64,000 nt of DNA, from NCBI RefSeq assembly GCF_022347765.1, contig NZ_JAKRFZ010000003.1:186001-250000 (forward strand), in the 5' to 3' direction. Of this stretch, positions 35,744-42,538 are shown one piece after another (positions within the stretch are counted from its first letter, which is position 1; the number at the start of each line of letters is the position of its first letter). Position numbers and translations under genes: made by a program. This DNA is from Pseudoalteromonas sp. OOF1S-7 (lineage in GTDB: Bacteria > Pseudomonadota > Gammaproteobacteria > Enterobacterales > Alteromonadaceae). The notes below the pieces were generated by a model. It had not been told where the DNA came from and did not search any database. It worked only from the letters and a program-made list of their open reading frames with translations.

Positions 35744-37159
35744 TTAATCGACGTGTGCTGGCGCCAGCCAGTGACGGGTTCGGGTTGTCAGCACGGCGGC
35801 GGTCTCTGTCATCAGCAGCTGAGCAATGCTGGCCACGTGGCGCTGTTGCCACGGTTCAATATCAGTGCCTTTCACCCATTGATTAAACGCCCCCAGCGCC
35901 GGTCCGGTATGGACCTGAAAATTGACCCGCTCCTGAGTTGCTCCGGCAAACGCCAGCTTCATTGAATGGGCAAAGTACCAGCGAAACACGCGGGCCATCT
36001 TGTACTTAGGGTCCCGCTCTGCACGCATGACTTCCTCATTGCGCCCTTGCTGGTGTAAGTACTGACGGGTCTCCTGCCAGATCTCAGCAAAGGTCTTTTT
36101 AAATACTTTGTCTTCCAGCTGGGCACGCTGCGTCGCGGGGATGGCATCCAGTGACGGGTAGTGCTGATAAAGCTGGTAGAGTTTTTGCGCCCGGGCAGGA
36201 AAAAACACGCCTTTTTTCAGCACCTGTACTTTGGCACCCAGTTCAAACATGTCTCCGGCTGGGGCATAGTCGGTGTCCTGCACATTGATGTCCTGCAACA
36301 GGGTTTTCACCGCCGCTGAGGTATCGGCTTCGACCGTACACTGATTAATTGAGCCGGTCAGGATAAAGTCTGCGCCCATCATAAACGCGGCCGCCGCAGA
36401 GGCAGGCGTGCCAATGCCCCCGGCCAGACCGACGCGGGGCGCGTTGTTGAATTGATACTGCGCACTGAGGGTGTCGCGCAGCAGTTGCATGGCAGGCAGT
36501 AGCACCGCCGGCATACCCTGATCGGTATGACCGCCGGAGTCGGCCTCCACACACAGGTCGTCACACATGGCAATCTGCTTACTCAACTCGGCCTGCTCTA
36601 AAGTGACTTGTTTATCTGCCAGTAGTTGGGCAACGATATTATCCGGGGCCGGACTTAAAAACGCACTGGCAACTTCCGGGCGTGACACTTTGGCCATCAG
36701 CTTGTTGGTCGACACCACCTGGCCCTGCTCATCTCGCGCTAAACCACGCAGGCGATACAGTACCAGTGCCGGGGTAATACGAATAAAGGCCGCGGCTTCC
36801 AGGCAACGCACCTGGCGTTTCAGACACAGTTCAACCAGCGCCATTTCCTGCTCTGGTTGGGTCAGATTGCAGACCAGGTTGAGGCCAAAGTTTTGCTTCT
36901 CTGTGAGCGTGCTTTGTATTTCATTCAGAGCCTGGTCAACGACATCGACAGACAAGCCGCCTGAGCCAAAAAAGCTCAGTAAGCCGGCCTGTGCCATGGC
37001 GATGACCAGCTTTGTCGAGGCAATGCCCCGGTACATGCCGCCGCTGGCATAGGCATACTTAACGCCATAGTCGCGCCGAAACGATGCGGCGCCCAGCTGT
37101 TGCGCTGAAATGGCTGGAAACTGGTTTGGGCTGGTGTCGCCTGAAAGAGTATGAATCAA
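35744..37159 (-). CDS. Trans-acting enoyl reductase, PfaD/BaeE family
   Basis: This FMN-dependent TIM-barrel protein of the nitropropane-dioxygenase-like group reduces enoyl intermediates in trans on AT-less PKS lines. At 471 aa, family segments are FRRDYGVKYAYASGGMYRGIAS near residue 27, FFGSGGLS, EADSGGHTDQGMP near 210, GLAGGIGTPASAAAAFMMGADFILTGS near 245, and VLKKGVFFPARAQKLYQLY. The start appears to be TTG 37159: an in-frame stop sits two codons upstream and the next Met is deep in the fold. It is the first gene of the biosynthetic operon. The logical target is module 1, the only module with a DH. Confidence 0.9.
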   Translation of the reverse strand: MIHTLSGDTSPNQFPAISAQQLGAASFRRDYGVKYAYASGGMYRGIASTKLVIAMAQAGLLSFFGSGGLSVDVVDQALNEIQSTLTEKQNFGLNLVCNLTQPEQEMALVELCLKRQVRCLEAAAFIRITPALVLYRLRGLARDEQGQVVSTNKLMAKVSRPEVASAFLSPAPDNIVAQLLADKQVTLEQAELSKQIAMCDDLCVEADSGGHTDQGMPAVLLPAMQLLRDTLSAQYQFNNAPRVGLAGGIGTPASAAAAFMMGADFILTGSINQCTVEADTSAAVKTLLQDINVQDTDYAPAGDMFELGAKVQVLKKGVFFPARAQKLYQLYQHYPSLDAIPATQRAQLEDKVFKKTFAEIWQETRQYLHQQGRNEEVMRAERDPKYKMARVFRWYFAHSMKLAFAGATQERVNFQVHTGPALGAFNQWVKGTDIEPWQQRHVASIAQLLMTETAAVLTTRTRHWLAPAHVD

Positions 37160-37350
37160 GAATCAATGCCCGAGTATGATAATTACACTGAACAGTAATA
37201 CATAATTATGAAAACATAATGGAGAAGCAGGAAGTTGGCGGAGTCTAAATTATCGTCACAGGAATAGGGTATTTATCATCATCTAGTCGTATTGAATAGT
37301 GAAACAAATGACTTTAAAGTTTATTTTCTTTATAAGTTAAGGATTTAACT
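37160..37350. promoter_or_regulatory. Divergent promoter region between the biosynthetic operon and the fibrinogen-like gene
   Basis: This 190-bp AT-rich gap must carry the promoter for the minus-strand operon and for the plus-strand secreted gene. A 10-bp palindrome CATAATTATG lies at 37201-37210, followed by a near-repeat AACATAATGG. I cannot place a convincing -35/-10 pair for either direction. Confidence 0.45.
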
Positions 37351-38397
37351 ATGAGCTCTTATCGGACTTTATTATCACTCGCCGTACTCAGCGGCAGCGT
37401 TTTTGCTAATCAGTCACCGACACAATTCGAAGGCACCTACTTACTCAATATGGATAACCATCACAATGGTGTACTGGTCAATGAGCTGACCTTTGATTTT
37501 ACGATGCAGGGGTTTAGCAAACACTTTATCGCTACGACAGAGAACAAAATTCTGTCTGGCTCCACTAGCACGAATGGCACCAGTATTCGTTTTGAAGTGA
37601 GCGATCGAGTATCAGGTCAGAGTCAGTATTTCTCTGGCCACCGCGGTGCATCAGGACACTATCAGGGCAGCTGGCACAGTGACGATGGTCGCGCGGGGGA
37701 CTGGGGCATGGCGAATGCGGCTGATGAAGCATTCAGAACCTGTCAACAAATTTTGGATGCCGGTGCCAGTATCGGCGATGGCGTGTATCAGATTGTCGAC
37801 GATAACGACGAACCGCTCTCTGTGTACTGTGATATGACAACCAATGGTGGTGGGTGGACACTGGTTGGCAGTTACCCAAATACTGAGCCGGGCGGCAAGG
37901 CGCGGATCTCTGATTACGGCACAGTCCCCGAAACAAACCCTCTGGCACCGACTAAGTTGTGGTTGTATCAGGGCGATTTAACCCGCTTTGCGGATGCTCG
38001 TGAGCAAATTGCCTGCCGAGTAGGCGCGGGCTGTAATAACAACAAGAATGCTTTTGGTGACAATCTGACAGCGCAAGAGCTGGATCTGATCCGATATTCA
38101 TGGGGCTTCCTCGACCGAGGTGAATACATGAAAGAGTTAAGAGAGATCCCGAGTTGTCGCACCGATTATGACGATTCTAGTACGACTAAAATCGGTTGTG
38201 TGAATCCAGACTATCTTGCCTGGGATGATGATGTTTATCGCAGCAGTTATCAGGTGGGCTGGCAGATTGACTTGTATGGCTCCACTCACTGCTGGGTTGC
38301 TCGTGGCAGTTATAATTCAGACAGGCTAGGTTCAACTTCCTGTATTTCTAAAGTGGAGCCGAATGGCCAGAACTTCGCGCTACTTTGGATGCGTTAA
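37351..38397 (+). CDS. Secreted fibrinogen-like-domain protein
   Basis: This 348-aa protein has a signal peptide (about residues 1-19, ending VFA-N). The first ~110 residues after it are beta-rich and Gly/Ser-rich. Then comes a fibrinogen-C-like start: CQQILDAGASIGDGVYQI near 131, VYCDMTTNGGGWTLVGSYP near 153, and a C-terminus ending NFALLWMR. Several Cys could pair. Fibrinogen-like domains bind glycans or proteins; bacterial members are mostly uncharacterised. It is divergent from the biosynthetic operon and starts a run of four genes for exported proteins. No catalytic motif is visible. Confidence 0.75.
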   Translation: MSSYRTLLSLAVLSGSVFANQSPTQFEGTYLLNMDNHHNGVLVNELTFDFTMQGFSKHFIATTENKILSGSTSTNGTSIRFEVSDRVSGQSQYFSGHRGASGHYQGSWHSDDGRAGDWGMANAADEAFRTCQQILDAGASIGDGVYQIVDDNDEPLSVYCDMTTNGGGWTLVGSYPNTEPGGKARISDYGTVPETNPLAPTKLWLYQGDLTRFADAREQIACRVGAGCNNNKNAFGDNLTAQELDLIRYSWGFLDRGEYMKELREIPSCRTDYDDSSTTKIGCVNPDYLAWDDDVYRSSYQVGWQIDLYGSTHCWVARGSYNSDRLGSTSCISKVEPNGQNFALLWMR

Positions 38398-38484
38398 ACG
38401 ATAAATTTTGGCGGGGTAAAGTGATTTGCCTCATTCCTGCAGCTAGACATGACTTTATGGATAAAGAGGCTGTGGCTGGTCCGT

Positions 38485-38510
38485 CAGACTCTTTCATTTT
38501 AAAGAGTCTG
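38485..38510 (+). terminator. Perfect inverted repeat, probable terminator of the fibrinogen-like gene
   Basis: 10-bp stem CAGACTCTTT / AAAGAGTCTG with a 6-nt loop, about 90 bp past the stop codon. Only a short T-rich tail follows, so termination strength is uncertain. Confidence 0.55.
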
Positions 38511-38643
38511 TTATCATGCCCAGATTTCCTCAAGGCGACGACCATCTCTTCATCTGTCCCCCAGATTTGCATAAGTAGAAACAGCACGTTAGAGGTTTAA
38601 AATTATCGCTGTTAAGATATTGTAGCAAGTGTTAATTTGTTGG

Positions 38644-38685
38644 TTTGCGGTTTGCGGTTTGCGGTTTGCGGTTTGCGGCTTGCGG
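38644..38685. repeat. Tandem heptanucleotide repeat (TTTGCGG)x5 plus one CTTGCGG
   Basis: Five perfect TTTGCGG copies (38644-38678) are followed by one variant copy (38679-38685). The repeat ends 100 bp before the next start codon, within likely promoter distance. A heptamer changes spacing by seven bases per slip, which could alter promoter or activator geometry. Confidence 0.9.
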
Positions 38686-38785
38686 TATTTGCTGTTAGAT
38701 CTCAGCTCGGTAGTAACGCAGTGCCGCATTACTAGGAGCAGTTTATGGCTGCTGAGAAACATTTAATCACTTCAAGGACTAGATC

Positions 38786-39928
38786 ATGACAGTTTTATCA
38801 CGTTTTTTATTGTTGACTACATTGATATGCAGTCACGTAAGCCTGGCCAGCATTCACTTGGTAGACAACGAATGTAGTGCAGTACTGAATGCGCGCGGAG
38901 GTGCGCAGAGTGAGTATTCGCTCAGTCAATCCGCATTAGCTTCAGACCCTTTATTACGCTTTCTCGGTTTTGACATTATAGACAAACAAGGGGAGCCACA
39001 TCTTCGGGCGCGCTTTGCTGCAAGCCAGCTGGAGTTTGCATTTTTTGATATCTACTCAGGTCAGCACTCTTTGCACTGTGGTATTTTTATCCCCGAGCGG
39101 GTTCAGAGCCAAAGGCAGGCCTGGGCCGCAGATCTGCCCGTGCGTGAGGCGCTGGCCCGGCTGGAAGACAACAATACGCTGAATATCTGGATAAATAGTG
39201 ATCGCCAGGTTGATGGCAAGTCGCAGAGCTTTTTAACTCAGCTATCTTATAGCCGGACTGCACTGTTGAACTTATTGCAATATAATGACGAGGCACGCCT
39301 CCCATATGCTCTGAAGGTTCAGCATCCCAGCGATCTCAATCAGGTTTCAGCTGACAATGAGATTGTGTATTGTCTCAACTCACAGTTTGGAGACTGTGAC
39401 TATAGCCACCCAGGCTACGGTGAACTTGCACACCTGATCTTGCCTATCAAGGGTGAGGTAGTATTGGAAGGCTATATCTCCCGCTTACTGTTCAAAGAAG
39501 ACGTGGAACAAGGCGGGCTGACTGTGGCGGTAACCGACTTTGGTGTCTGGAGCCGGGAAAACCCGGTTTACGAGCTGGGCGCATTGCGTGGCAATGCCAA
39601 AGACTTTCTGACGCCTTTTTTTACTTTAAGCTACCAAAGCGCACCTGATTCAGAACGGATCCAGACCAAAATTGCCTGGGATATTCCCTTGCAGTACGGG
39701 GGATTTCTCAACCCGAATTCCTATGCCCGCGATTATGAAACTTACTGGCTGATGCGCTTTGCGTTTGAGCACAACCCGCTTGGCAGCCCTGAGCAGGCCA
39801 AACGCCTTGGTTATTCTGAGGATCACTACCAGAGCCAAACCCAAACCAGCTTTATAGCGTTAACGGGTCTCAATGAGGCAAAGCAGGGCGCGTTTAAACT
39901 GGCACCGCTGACAGTAACTTACCCTTAA
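38786..39928 (+). CDS. Secreted protein of unknown function (380 aa)
   Basis: I do not recognise the family. It has a clear signal peptide (MTVLSRFLLLTTLICSHVSLA). The mature protein is mixed alpha/beta with few Cys (CSAVLNARGG near residue 29, CGIFIP, and VYCLNSQFGDCDYSHPGYGE near 194). Stretches such as LILPIKGEVVLEGYISRLLF and GGLTVAVTDFGVW suggest beta-sheet. No catalytic motif, lipobox or repeat is visible. The ATG follows CAAGGACTAGATC. It is the gene closest to the heptamer repeat upstream and is followed by a GC-rich hairpin. Confidence 0.7.
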   Translation: MTVLSRFLLLTTLICSHVSLASIHLVDNECSAVLNARGGAQSEYSLSQSALASDPLLRFLGFDIIDKQGEPHLRARFAASQLEFAFFDIYSGQHSLHCGIFIPERVQSQRQAWAADLPVREALARLEDNNTLNIWINSDRQVDGKSQSFLTQLSYSRTALLNLLQYNDEARLPYALKVQHPSDLNQVSADNEIVYCLNSQFGDCDYSHPGYGELAHLILPIKGEVVLEGYISRLLFKEDVEQGGLTVAVTDFGVWSRENPVYELGALRGNAKDFLTPFFTLSYQSAPDSERIQTKIAWDIPLQYGGFLNPNSYARDYETYWLMRFAFEHNPLGSPEQAKRLGYSEDHYQSQTQTSFIALTGLNEAKQGAFKLAPLTVTYP

Positions 39929-39942
39929 ATCCTCTGAAAACT

Positions 39943-39966
39943 GGCTGGGCCTTATTTGGCCCAGCC
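39943..39966 (+). terminator. Hairpin after the 380-aa secreted protein
   Basis: Perfect 9-bp stem GGCTGGGCC / GGCCCAGCC with a 6-nt loop, 15 bp after the stop. There is no T run, so it may be a transcript stabiliser rather than a strict terminator. Confidence 0.5.
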
Positions 39967-40050
39967 TGGCGGGTAGTGCCAGCTGACGGTTGTCAGACGG
40001 CCGCAAATTTTGTCAGCAATTATTCAGCTCTTTGCAGTTACCTTGTCGCA

Positions 40051-40725
40051 ATGATATATCGCAATTTATTACTATTCATTATTCTCGTCCCTGTGTTTGT
40101 GAACGCTAAAACCAGCATCTGTTATGGTACAACGGCACGAGGCTCATTGGCCGATGGGGTAGAGCTACCGTATTCAGGGAACAACTTCGAAGGTTACAGC
40201 CAGTTTGCGCGCCTGGCCGGGCGTACCTATGTGCATTCTGAGGTATATGCAATTGTTACTGCGTCCTATCAGGCGCTGGAAAAAACGAACCCCAAAAAAG
40301 TCTATAAGTACGCTGAGACAGGCTTTGCCAAAGGAGGCGAGTTCAGGCCACATAAAACGCATCGCAATGGTTTATCTGTGGATTTTATGACGCCTGTTGT
40401 CAATAACGCGGGTAAGTCGGTACATTTGCCAACACATCCGTTCAACAAGTTTGGATACTTCATTGAGTTTGATGAACATGACCAGTTTGGCGGTCTGCAA
40501 ATAGATTATGAGGCTATGGCAGCGCACATTATGGCGTTGCATAAACAAGCAATACACCGAGGTCATGATATCTGGCGCGTTATTTTCGATCCTAATCTGC
40601 AGCCAAACCTGTTCAGCACACAGTATGGGGAATATTTGAAATCCCATATTCAGTTTTCTAAAAAACCGTCCTGGGTACGTCATGATGAACACTACCACGT
40701 TGATTTTGATATCCCTTGTGAGTAG
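40051..40725 (+). CDS. MepA-type (M74, LAS-fold) murein endopeptidase, secreted
   Basis: This predicted periplasmic zinc peptidase would cut peptide cross-links in peptidoglycan. It has the metal motif HKTHRNGLSVD (near residue 108 from this start), the same H-x2-H-x2-G-L-x2-D pattern as E. coli MepA, and the second metal/base motif HDEHYHVDF near the C-terminus. I chose ATG 40051 because it gives a signal peptide (MIYRNLLLFIILVPVFVNA); the GTG at 39976 would add 25 residues of unlikely sequence. At about 224 aa it is shorter than E. coli MepA (274). No good ribosome binding site is seen. It may remodel the wall or act outside the cell. Confidence 0.85.
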   Translation: MIYRNLLLFIILVPVFVNAKTSICYGTTARGSLADGVELPYSGNNFEGYSQFARLAGRTYVHSEVYAIVTASYQALEKTNPKKVYKYAETGFAKGGEFRPHKTHRNGLSVDFMTPVVNNAGKSVHLPTHPFNKFGYFIEFDEHDQFGGLQIDYEAMAAHIMALHKQAIHRGHDIWRVIFDPNLQPNLFSTQYGEYLKSHIQFSKKPSWVRHDEHYHVDFDIPCE

Positions 40726-40835
40726 TTATATCAAACACCGGGCGAGCACACGCAAAGGCGCTGGACTTGTGATATTAGAACGGCACCTGGCGTACCATTG
40801 ATGTGCTGACAAACGTGCGACATGGAATGATGATA

Positions 40836-40860
40836 AGAGAGGGTGAGCTGCACCCTCTCT
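40836..40860. terminator. Bidirectional terminator between convergent genes
   Basis: Perfect 10-bp stem AGAGAGGGTG / CACCCTCTCT with a 5-nt loop, lying between the MepA-like gene (+) and the small secreted gene (minus). Confidence 0.65.
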
Positions 40861-40872
40861 ACTCAGACGAGT

Positions 40873-41208
40873 TTAATATACCCAAATGCTTGTAATTCTG
40901 GGGTACTGATTATTCTGGCCAGAACATCCACTCACGTAGAACTTGACACGCTTACCTGCAAATTTAGCAGCGAGTAAGGTTGAATGTAATGCTTCATAGT
41001 TTGGGTGTGTTGGCACGATAGCGTAATAGCTTGGTGTAGAGGTGTTTCCACCACAACTATCAGGATTACCGGTGATACTGGAGCTGTGTACCTGAGTCCA
41101 GTAATTGTTGACATAAAGTGTGTCTATTTCGCCTTGCGTTGTATTACCGCCCGCAAGTACCTGGCCAGATAAAAGTAGCGCACAGGCGCTCATTATTAGT
41201 TTTTTCAT
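40873..41208 (-). CDS. Small secreted protein of unknown function (111 aa)
   Basis: A signal peptide (MKKLIMSACALLLSGQVLA) is followed by a mature part of about 92 residues with two Cys (SCGG and SGCSG), likely one disulfide. The pattern EIDTLYVNNYWTQVHSSS ... YYAIVPTHPNYEALHSTLLAAKFAGKRVKFYVSGCSG ... ITSIWVY alternates strands with one amphipathic helix. To me this resembles small OB-like B-subunits of bacterial AB toxins (SubB-like), but I cannot show homology and no A-subunit gene is nearby. It may bind glycans. It is convergent with the MepA-like gene. Confidence 0.7.
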   Translation of the reverse strand: MKKLIMSACALLLSGQVLAGGNTTQGEIDTLYVNNYWTQVHSSSITGNPDSCGGNTSTPSYYAIVPTHPNYEALHSTLLAAKFAGKRVKFYVSGCSGQNNQYPRITSIWVY

Positions 41209-41534
41209 AATCTTCCCTTTGATATTGGCTTGGAGGCGTACATTAACATACAGAAGTGTAAACGTGTATAATTTCGGGCCTGCATTGCAATCTGACTTGT
41301 TGACACTTTACCCCTTTGGTGCACCGATTTATTTCCCCGCCGATAGTCTCATTGTCGTTTGTCTGAAGTCGCGCTTATGTGTGTTAGCAAAGGAACTATG
41401 ATGTAAACCAGTGATTAGCTTTCTATCTGGTCTGACCATTTTATTTTCCTTTTTTAAATCATTTAACTTGTATAAAGTTTAAACACTTTGTGGTGGCTTT
41501 TTTTGTATTACTTTTAGCCGCAAAGCGCCGAATT

Positions 41535-41563
41535 TTGACAGTTGCGCTTGATTTTGATAACGT
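41535..41563 (+). promoter_or_regulatory. Candidate pdhR promoter
   Basis: A perfect -35 TTGACA (41535-41540), a 17-bp spacer, then a weak -10 TAACGT (41558-41563). The PdhR operator begins 8 bp downstream, in the position expected for autorepression. Confidence 0.55.
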
Positions 41564-41571
41564 AGTGCACA

Positions 41572-41590
41572 AATTTGGTATGACCAATTT
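41572..41590. promoter_or_regulatory. PdhR operator
   Basis: The site AATTTGGTATGACCAATTT has arms TTGGT and ACCAA separated by 3 bp, fitting the PdhR consensus ATTGGTnnnACCAAT. It lies just downstream of the candidate -10 and about 130 bp before pdhR, so PdhR would repress its own operon until pyruvate binds. Confidence 0.75.
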
Positions 41591-41720
41591 ACCTTTAGGG
41601 TTGGCCTTACCGGATCTGTTTAAGTAAAGAGTGAGCTGGATCAGCATCTTGCCGGGTTTTTGCCGGTAGTGTTTGAGACAGCTGGCTTGGGGTTTCACCT
41701 ATAAACTCGGCGTTTAATCA

Positions 41721-42470
41721 ATGTCTTTAAAGATAAAAGCAGCGAAATTATCAGATGTCATTCTGGAACAACTGGAAAATATGATCCTTGAAGGGTCGTT
41801 GATGCCAGGGGAAAAGCTGCCGCCGGAGCGTGAACTGGCTAAGCAATTTGAAGTGTCGCGGCCATCACTGCGCGAAGCTATTCAAAAGCTTGAAGCTAAA
41901 GGGCTGGTTACCCGACGTCAGGGTGGCGGTACCTATGTGAAAAATCAGCTTGAAGAGGGTCTGACTGATCCCTTATTCGAGTTGATCAGCAAACACCCCG
42001 AGTCGCAGTTTGATTTGCTGGAGTTTCGTCATGCCCTGGAGGGTATCGCAGCGTATTATGCGGCCATGCGTGGCACGCAAACGGATCTCGATAAAGTGGA
42101 ACAGAGCTTTGATGACATCGCCAGCGTTGGCGATGATTTGGTGCAAAAAGCCAGAGCCATCAACACTTTCCATTTTACTGTAGCAGAAGCATCACATAAC
42201 GTGGTGTTGCTGCATCTGATGCGTGGCATGCAGTCTTTACTGGAACAAAATGTATTGCAGAACTTAACCGTGTTAGTGCAAAAGCCGGATGCCAGCGCCC
42301 AGCTTGCCCACCATCGTGAGGTGTTAAAAAACGCCGTGATCGAAGGCAAGCCAGAGCAGGCAAGACTGGCCAGTAACGCGCACTTAGCCTTTATTGAAGA
42401 GGCGTTGCTGGAAGCCGGGCGGGAGCGGTCGCGCATTGAGCGCAGCTTGCGCCGCACTAAAGCGCAGTAA
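41721..42470 (+). CDS. pdhR: PdhR, GntR-family pyruvate-responsive repressor
   Basis: At 249 aa it has an N-terminal winged helix (LPPERELAKQFEVSRPSLREAIQKLEAKGLVTRRQGGGTYV, residues about 33-75) and a C-terminal FadR-type all-helical ligand domain (FRHALEGIAAYYAAMRG and following). It controls the pyruvate dehydrogenase genes directly downstream, and its operator is visible upstream. The ribosome binding site is weak. aceE starts 68 bp after its stop with no terminator between, consistent with a pdhR-aceE-aceF operon. Confidence 0.93.
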   Translation: MSLKIKAAKLSDVILEQLENMILEGSLMPGEKLPPERELAKQFEVSRPSLREAIQKLEAKGLVTRRQGGGTYVKNQLEEGLTDPLFELISKHPESQFDLLEFRHALEGIAAYYAAMRGTQTDLDKVEQSFDDIASVGDDLVQKARAINTFHFTVAEASHNVVLLHLMRGMQSLLEQNVLQNLTVLVQKPDASAQLAHHREVLKNAVIEGKPEQARLASNAHLAFIEEALLEAGRERSRIERSLRRTKAQ

Positions 42471-42538
42471 TATACAAACAGAGCCATAAGCTAACGCTAT
42501 AGAATAAATTCGTATTTTAAACATAAGGAACACTCCAT

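Larger units (their letters stand above)
38398..38785. other. Intergenic region with hairpin and heptanucleotide repeat
   Basis: 388 bp separate two secreted-protein genes. It contains a perfect hairpin at 38485-38510 and a tandem repeat at 38644-38685 (both listed separately). I see no convincing gene. Confidence 0.7.
41209..41720. other. 512-bp intergenic region containing the pdhR promoter and operator
   Basis: The left half is AT-rich with no gene I can support. The right part carries the pdhR promoter and PdhR operator, listed separately. A 79-codon minus-strand frame at 41459-41698 is Lys-rich, has no ribosome binding site and overlaps the operator, so I do not call it. Confidence 0.6.

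Noticed and set aside
39976..40050. N-terminal extension of the MepA-like gene from GTG 39976.
   Set aside because: Starting at ATG 40051 gives a proper signal peptide; the extension would bury it.
41459..41698. 79-codon minus-strand frame upstream of pdhR.
   Set aside because: It covers the PdhR operator and promoter, has no ribosome binding site, and is Lys-rich as expected for random AT-rich DNA.
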